A stretch of DNA of 64,000 nt from Ctenosaura bakeri (taxonomy: Eukaryota; Chordata; Lepidosauria; Squamata; Iguanidae). The notes under the pieces are model-generated. The model saw only the letters and a program-made list of their open reading frames with translations, searched no databases and was not told where the DNA came from. This document shows positions 58,455 through 64,000 of this stretch, piece by piece (positions within the stretch are counted from its first letter, which is position 1; every line of letters begins with the position of its first letter). The position numbers and the translations under genes were made by a program. The stretch covers positions 434,001 to 498,000 of the forward strand of contig CAOLHI010001812.1 of NCBI GenBank assembly GCA_948474755.1, given 5' to 3'.

Positions 58455-59100
58455 CCAAACCTTTGGAATAATTTTCCAAAGAATGAAGAGAGAGACTGCA
58501 GTCTAGCAAGTTCATGGGCACATGAATAAATCGGTGAGGTTTATTCTCCCACAGCCCCTCACTCACATCAGTTTAGAAATAACTTTTGCATGTATGCAAA
58601 GATTGGTACATAGCATGATATCTCTCCACCAAGATAAAGCTCATTTAGGATAGTATTTTGCATGTGTATCAAATTACACATGAAATCTGTGATTGCGGCC
58701 AGTTGAGAGCACAGATGTACACAGAGAAGGTTGCTTCTAGCAAGCCATCAGCACTGACAATAATTTCATGATTCAGACAGAAACCCAATTAACAATTCAC
58801 AGTTTTAAGTCAGCAAGTAATCCCATAGCAGATTTATCATACTAATCAAATGACATATGCTTTCAGCATCCATTGTAGTGGGCACACCAATTTACACCTG
58901 TGTAAGTGAAAAGAGAATGTTTCTTTGATATGAAAGTAAGAAACGAAATAAACATTTCAGACATCATCTCTTCAGCACCAAAGTTCACCCTCTTGTTATG
59001 CAAATAGCCCTAGTGATGAAGAACTGGGGAAAATAGAGAATGGGGGGGAGAAAACAACACAGCAATGACAGGTTTTTCTTTTCACTGAATAGCTTGTTAT
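58455..59100. other. Unique intergenic DNA
   Basis: Nothing recognised. Confidence 0.5.
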
Positions 59101-59107
59101 TCACAAA

Positions 59108-59342
59108 GCACCAGCTGCCCTCCAAATGTACTGTTGACTAAAAATGAGTGGGAGTAAAAACTATACTTCCTGGGTTCTTTTTCCACTAAAACTGACCATT
59201 TTAAAATGCGATTGTTCTAAGACATGCCATGCAGCCCTCCAGGCAAATGTCCTAGCAGCCCTAAGCAGCATAGCCCATGGTGAGGAATACTGGGTGCTAC
59301 AGTTGAATAACATCTGGAGGGCTGCATATTTTTCACCCCTGC
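59108..59342. mobile_element. Small hairpin MITE (second palindromic family) with longer interior
   Basis: CAGCTGCCCTCCAAATGTAC and TTGAATAACATCTGGAGGGCTGC are the outer arms. The inner part contains CCTAAGCAGCATAGCCCATG and GGTGAGGAATACTGGG, as in the copy at 23600. Confidence 0.5.
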
Positions 59343-59641
59343 TCTAACAGCTTGGTAGACCAATTTTATTATAGAGAGCCCTTTCCTGGCCTTTAATTAA
59401 GGCGAAGATGAGTATATTTGTTTTTCACATCAAATTTTATCTAAAAAAAAAATAAAGTTGACTTTTCAGTTAATAAAGCAAGTTCAGGGCTTTTACATAC
59501 TCAGCAATTTCCAACATGGATAAAACCTACAGGTTTGAAAGTCATAGATTAGATGTACAGTACCATAGAAACATACACTCCAACATTTCATGAATTAAAA
59601 CCATGACATATGTGGCCAAGCAGCATCAGAATGCAGTCAAG

Positions 59642-59843
59642 GGCCATTTCCACACTACACTGTCATAGTGCTATTATTCTACTTTCAACATCCTGTGGAA
59701 TTCTGGGGTTTGTAGTTTATTGAGGCCAAAGAGCTCTCTGGCTGTGAATTCTAAATGCTCCTCCCTAAACTGCAAACCCCAGGATTCCAGAGGATGTTGA
59801 AAGTGGAGTTATAGCACTATAACAGTGTAGTGCAGAAACGGCC
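59642..59843. mobile_element. Foldback MITE, same palindromic family
   Basis: Inverted arms start GGCCATTTCC and end GAAACGGCC. The arms share ACTTTCAACATCCTGTGGAA and its complement, separated by a spacer containing GAGCTCTCTGGCTG. Arms are diverged by several substitutions. Confidence 0.75.
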
Positions 59844-59844
59844 A

Positions 59845-60160
59845 TGTTGGTGAAAGGTGATAGTAAGGAGGAACACACAAGCTAGGAAAGGCTGCAGCAG
59901 CTTGTGTCTGCCTGAGCCTCTCGGAAAGGACAAAATACCACCCCCTTCCCTCGGCTTTCCTCCCAACTGCATTCATAGAGTGAAAACTATTTTGGTATTT
60001 CGAACCCATTTTGCTGCAATTGAAGGAAGCCAGAATGTGGGGAGAAAGCAGGAGGAGGACAAAGAAACTGTGACATTTTAAAAGCAGCTGAAAAAGTGGG
60101 GCAACAGAGGATTAACTAGGACTGTCCATGCCAAACTGGGGCATTTGCAGGGTATGTAGA
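59845..60160. repeat. hAT-like MITE or dispersed repeat, partner of 20555-20897
   Basis: GGAACACACAAGCTAGGAAA, GACATTTTAAAAGCAGCTGA and GGACTGTCCATGCCAAACTG match the other copy. The foldback MITE at 59642-59843 abuts its left side, truncating or replacing its left terminus. Confidence 0.6.
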
Positions 60161-60317
60161 AGAAGATTGACATTGCTTCTTGTTGATACAATTATCTTAT
60201 AGCATGGAGATTACACATGGAACAGATTAAGTGGTCTTTTTTTTTTCTGTCTTTGCTACTCTCAGTTTAGCAGTAAAGCAGACTACAGTGCTTTAAAAAA
60301 ATATCATAAACTTCCAA

Positions 60318-60392
60318 GGGTGTGTGTGTGTGTGTGTGCGTGTGCACGTGCAAGCATGCATGCATGTGTATGCACGTGCATGCGCACATGCC
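60318..60392. repeat. (GT)n with GC-containing alternating purine-pyrimidine tract
   Basis: GTGTGTGTGTGCGTGTGCACGTGC continues as GCATGCATGCATGTG and GCACGTGCATGCGCACATG. Long stretches alternate purine and pyrimidine. Confidence 0.85.
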
Positions 60393-60605
60393 TTCAAGAT
60401 GCTTCTTGACTTATGGTGACCTCATGAATTTCATAGGATTTTCTTAACAAATACTCAGAGGTGGCCTGCCAGTTCTTTCCTCTGAAATACAGCCTACAGC
60501 ACCTGGTATTCTTTGCTGATCCCTATCCAAATACCAACCAGAGATTACCCTGCTTAGCTTTCAAGACCATATGGGATCTGCTGCCTTTAGGGTATTTAGG
60601 CAGAC
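60388..60605 (-). mobile_element. 5S rRNA-derived SINE
   Basis: TGGTGACCTCATGAATTTCA, CTGAAATACAGCCTACAGCA and GCTTTCAAGACCATATGGGA are the complement of tail, body and 5S head. A (GT)n tract abuts its 3' end. Confidence 0.78.
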
Positions 60606-60886
60606 ATCAAGATATGCACACTTGCGTGCACACACCCACGACCATCACCAAAGTTCTGACTGATACTTGTTGTTGTCAGTGGTATAGTAAAGCCAGGGCT
60701 TGCAAGACTGAAGACTTGGGATTGTTTGATTAGCATGGACAATTACATCATCTGCCAGCTGCTTTGGACTCCCCTGTGAGTTTAGCTGCAATCTCAACAG
60801 TAAGCAGAGAGGAAATGAATTTTCCCAACACTGCTGTATTGTTATGAGCTATCTTTGTTGCAATTTGAAGTATTTGGGCTGTCTTA

Positions 60887-61066
60887 GGCCATTTCTGCAC
60901 GACACTCTTCTAGCGCGATGATTCCACTTTCAACCTCCTATGGAATCCTGGGGTTTGCAGTTCCGGGAGGGGCCGGCCGGCCCCTCCCGGAACTGCAAAC
61001 CCCAGGATTCCATAGGAGGTTGAAAGTGGAATCATCGCGCTAGAAGAGTGTCGTGCGGAAATGGCC
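60887..61066. mobile_element. Near-perfect palindromic foldback MITE (180 bp)
   Basis: The two 90-bp arms are reverse complements at 89 of 90 positions by eye; the only mismatch is near 60896. The centre is CCGGCCGG with no spacer. Ends are GGCCATTTC/GAAATGGCC. Flanking triplets are TTA on the left and CTA on the right. It is CpG-rich and much less diverged than its relatives in the window, so it is probably a recent insertion. Confidence 0.85.
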
Positions 61067-61552
61067 CTAGACTTCAGTGGACAAGACCCATTAGTTTGAG
61101 ACCTACTCCAGGCAAAGATGAAAACTTCTCTGTCTAAAATACAGATCAACAGCAGTACCTGCTTTTTTCCCCCCACTTTTCCTTCTGGGTGCTACTTATA
61201 AGCACTGTCATGATGATGGCTTCCACTTCAACATTATCACTGCACCACTGATTATTGTTATTGTTTGTAACCCCCTTTTAATGTAGTCCTGTTGTTCTCT
61301 TATTCATGGTTTTGCTACCTGCTTTTCAGATTCAATCTGTCTCCCCAAGCTTCTGATTTGATACCATGTTATATTACAACTGAGAGTGAGGGACATGTCC
61401 TGGAAGGTAGTTTCTCTCAAAGTTCTATTCAGCACAGGGTCCCAACCATGCCATCTGCCTACCTGTATATCAGTCTCTGAAAGAGAGAACATCTATATAG
61501 GCTGAAACACCTTCCTAGGATTTAGCAGTGATGTATTTAAGTTTTTTACTCC

Positions 61553-61620
61553 AAGTCTCAAGTCTCTACTTTCAAGTCTCAAGTCAAGTCTCAAGTCCTT
61601 TCAAGTCAAGTTTCAAGTGT
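61553..61620. repeat. TCAAGTC minisatellite
   Basis: At least seven TCAAGTC/TCAAGT units occur in close order, some separated by TT or CTC. Confidence 0.8.
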
Positions 61621-61664
61621 GGGGGCCAACTTGAACAGAAAAAAACAGATGTGTATATGGACAG

Positions 61665-62017
61665 GGTCAATGGGCTTAGAACAGTCTGCCGCTTCATAAG
61701 TAGGGAATAGAATCCATCTTACTCCCCATCCTCAAGCTGGAGGCTTTTGTGTCAATGGGTATGAAAGAGTCTGCAGGCTCTGAAGTGAGGAATAGGATCC
61801 TTCTTATTCCCCATTACTGAAGCTTCAAAAGCTTTAGAAAAAAGGATCCTTCTTCCTCAAGCCTATTGCCTAACACATTTGCTGTTCTCTGAGAAATGTG
61901 CCCTGTGCTCTAGGGTGAATATTGCCTTCTGCTCTTGGGAAAAAGTTTTAGAAGGCGTCTCCAATATGTAGCAGGGATAGGCTGCTGAGCAGACTTCAAC
62001 TCCACCTCAAGCCCATT
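61665..62017. repeat. Degenerate tandem repeats beside the SPIN-like insertion
   Basis: GTCAATGGGCTTAGAACAGT and GTCAATGGGTATGAAAGAGT start two units about 85 bp apart, each continuing to GAATAG.ATCC.TCTTA. A further motif, CCTATTGCCTAACACATTTG (61862), recurs at 62012-62025, where the hAT element inserted, and resumes at 63821. Confidence 0.55.
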
Positions 62018-62099
62018 GCCTAACACAGTGGTTCTCAACCTGGGGGTCGGGACCCCTTTGGGGGTCGAACGACCATTTCACAGGGGTCACCACTCCTCA

Positions 62100-63060
62100 A
62101 TCCTGCCCCCCTTTTAAAAGAAGGTGGCCTCACAGCTAATGGGAGCAGTGCTTCTGAGACCCCTGCGCTGGGAGGAGGGGAGAGGAGGCATGCTGGGTGT
62201 TTCCCCGTCTTTCCCTGCCTGGTGGGAAAGCACTGGAGGAGCCTGAGGTGGAACCGGAGATGCGGAGAGCGGGAGGAGAGAGCTGGAGCCTGAATGTTAA
62301 GGCGGAGGTGAGGACACCGAGAGGAGAGAGCTGGAGCTGGAGCGTTAAGGCGGAGGTGAGGAGAGGAGACCCCGCGCTGGCGGGAGGGGAGAGGAGGCAT
62401 GCAGCCGGGCGCAGCCGGGCGCTGCTTGGATGCTCGCGCCTGCACCACACACACACGCACACACGGAGGGCTTCCCCTGCAGTGTTCCCTTTCCCCTTCA
62501 TGCCAGCTTGCAGAGTCAGAGTTGCTTGCCGGGGTGAGTGAGCAGCCGGGCGCTGCTTGGACACTCGCGCCCGCACCACACACACACACACACACACACA
62601 GAGGGCTTCCCATTCAGGGTTTATGGCGCTGCAGCGGGACATCTGGGAGGTAAGACCCCGTCCCCTCACCCTCTTCGCCTCATGCTCATTCATGCTGGTG
62701 AGCAGAGTTGCTTGCCGGGGCGAGCGAGCAGCTGGGCTCCGCTTGCTTCCCAAAGTGGCGGGGCTGCAGAAGCGGCGATCGCCCGGTCGCCCATTCATTC
62801 TGGGCACGCCGCTCTGTGGGAGTTGTCAGTGTGGCTGTCGCCTTTGGTCTGGCAGGCAAAGGGGGAAACTTTCCTGCGGCGGATCTGCCATCTGACAGGG
62901 GAACGTAGTCCCTCCGAGACCAAGAACTCGGCCGGGAAAGGAGCAGGGGGCGTCAGCCAAGGGCTTCAGTTTGTGTAGCAAGAGCCCCTGAGGCTCCTTG
63001 GTTGGTTTGTTTTTTGTTTTGTTTTTTGGTTTTTTGACCCGAAAGCGCTGCTCTGATCCA
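62100..63060. other. GC-rich, internally repeated cargo inside the SPIN-like element
   Basis: This block is CpG-rich, unlike the AT-rich surroundings. It contains direct repeats: GGGAGGGGAGAGGAGGCATG-like units near 62170 and 62380, GAGAGGAGAGAGCTGGAGC-like units near 62270 and 62320, GCCGGGCGCTGCTTGGA near 62415 and 62545, and GTTGCTTGCCGGGG near 62520 and 62706. CA microsatellites lie at about 62446-62464 and 62577-62600. Open frames exist but are low-complexity and match no family I know. It may be the promoter and 5' part of the lost autonomous element, or captured host DNA. Confidence 0.6.
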
Positions 63061-63073
63061 TCCTGTGGACTTT

Positions 63074-63226
63074 GGCCATTTCCACATTCCAGTGTTATAG
63101 CGCTATGATTCCACTTTCACCATCCTATGGAATCCTGGGGTTTGCAGTTCAAACTGCAAACTCCAGGATTCCATAGGATAGTGAAAGTGGAATAATACGC
63201 TATAACAGTCTAGGGCAGAAATAGCC
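63074..63226. mobile_element. Foldback MITE nested in the SPIN-like element
   Basis: The two arms are inverted copies of each other (GGCCATTTC... and ...GAAATAGCC), sharing the family core CTATGGAATCCTGGGGTTTG. At 153 bp it is a short version of the palindromic family at 60887, 59642, 37779 and 17050. It lies entirely inside the hAT element. Confidence 0.75.
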
Positions 63227-63667
63227 AGGATGACTTTCTCCTCTCGCTTTTGTTGTTCGTGGACCCTTGGCGCTTGTCACACGCACGTGTTGTGTTCTTC
63301 GCCCTGACTGTCTTGCATTCCTTGCTTTTTTGTATGTTCAGCGTCCGCACTCCCTTTAAGGGAGGGAGGGAGGGATGGAGGGAAACAAAATGCATCTGCT
63401 TATGCCGCCGCCATCTTTCCTCTCTCCCTGTCCTTTCCTCCCTGCCCCTCATGTAAAATGTGGACTGTTTCGGCACTACCTTTGGGAGTGACTGGCTTTT
63501 TGAACTGTGGAAACACAACATTCAGAACTAGAACTACTGCCTTAATACTGGCATTGATGGACGCTTTCTGTGCTTAAAAAAGGGGGGGAGGGTTACCAGT
63601 TTTTAGGCATTAGAAGTCTATCCAGAGCAGTGATTTAGGGCAGTGTTTCCAATCTATTTGATGTTGG

Positions 63668-63668
<1 letters not shown>

Positions 63669-63701
<33 letters not shown>

Positions 63702-63728
63702 TAAATAAATAAATAAATAATAAATAAC
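63669..63728. repeat. (AACT)n/(AATA)n simple repeat in the SPIN-like element
   Basis: About eight AACT units are followed by AATA units just before the right subterminal region. Confidence 0.85.
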
Positions 63729-64000
63729 AAAAATGATTTTATGATTGGGGGTCACCACAACATGAGGAACTGTATTAAGGGGTTGCAGCATTAGGAAGGT
63801 TGAGAACCACTGGCCTAACACATGTGCTGTTCTCCTCCAAGAAATGTGCCCATACTTTGGACTTGAGAGAGATTGTCACATGACCAGTAGGCAAAAAGAG
63901 ATGGAAGGATTTTCGAAGGCATAAAGTTTCTGGATGAATGGGTTACATTACTGAAACAAGGGCAGCACGTCAGTCACTAAAAACATACAAGTCCTGTTAC

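Larger units (their letters stand above)
62026..63812. mobile_element. SPIN-like hAT transposon, non-autonomous, 1787 bp, with GC-rich cargo
   Basis: The left end reads CAGTGGTTCTCAACC and the right end GGTTGAGAACCACTG, a perfect 15-bp terminal inverted repeat. The perfect 8-bp duplication GCCTAACA sits at 62018-62025 and 63813-63820, the hAT signature. Subterminal motifs such as GACCCCTTTGGGGGTCGAAC on the left and GGGGGTCACCACAACATGAG on the right match what I recall of the SPIN (SPACE INVADERS) family, known from Anolis and several mammals and thought to have spread by horizontal transfer. No transposase reading frame is visible. The interior holds GC-rich repetitive cargo, two CA microsatellites, a nested foldback MITE and a simple repeat. 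Confidence 0.85.

Noticed and set aside
35541..61066. CRISPR-like array from the repeated palindromic units
   Set aside because: The units are dispersed over tens of kb without regular spacers, and the host is a eukaryote. They are MITEs.
62035..62978. Several open frames in the SPIN-like element's interior
   Set aside because: They consist of low-complexity and His-Thr repeats from (CA)n tracts, occur on both strands and show no hAT transposase motif.

Overview
The window looks like nuclear DNA of a squamate reptile, probably a lizard and possibly an iguanian. It is AT-rich and gene-poor and holds one intronless gene in a CpG island. It is dense with repeats typical of lizards: 5S rRNA-derived SINEs, tRNA-derived SINEs ending in short ACA/CAA repeats, CR1 LINEs, Penelope-like elements (PLEs), solo LTRs, Tigger/mariner and hAT MITEs, a foldback MITE family and a SPIN-type hAT. 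The species cannot be fixed from sequence alone.

The only protein-coding host gene I can support is TMEM158 (Ras-induced senescence protein 1) on the minus strand, 44161-45291. It is one exon of 376 codons with an N-terminal signal peptide, a conserved cysteine-containing central region and a C-terminal hydrophobic segment. A CpG island of about 1.9 kb (about 44190-46120) covers the whole CDS and the upstream promoter. No exon of a neighbouring gene was recognised, so the gene seems to sit in a large intergenic space.

Layout. 1-7600: unique AT-rich DNA with SINEs, a Tigger-type MITE and microsatellites. 7634-8467: ERV-like solo LTR with a 4-bp target-site duplication (TSD). 8.5-21 kb: mostly unique DNA with scattered SINEs, foldback MITEs and a PLE terminal fragment. 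21541-21993: second solo LTR (minus, 5-bp TSD). 22-35 kb: SINEs and MITEs, including a hAT MITE nested in a SINE. 35.8-36.8 kb: PLE fragment with a GIY-YIG-like endonuclease region. 44-46 kb: TMEM158. 47060-47428: third solo LTR (minus, 4-bp TSD). 48.3-49.9 kb: PLE remnant flanked by inverted terminal repeats. 51.5-53.2 kb: 5'-truncated CR1 with recognisable reverse transcriptase. 55.0-55.8 kb: CR1 fragment and a 300-bp foldback. 58.0-58.4 kb: Tigger-type MITE with a GC-rich interior. 59.6-61.1 kb: MITEs, including an almost perfect 180-bp palindrome. 62026-63812: a 1787-bp SPIN-like hAT element with perfect 8-bp TSDs.

The most unusual item is the SPIN-like element. Its interior is not transposase. 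It is a GC-rich, internally repetitive, CpG-island-like cargo with a possible mini first exon and splice donor and a YY1-like motif, and a foldback MITE is nested inside it. No CRISPR array, operon, functional tRNA or rRNA gene was found. All element calls rest on reading termini, TSDs and motifs by eye; none was checked by database search.
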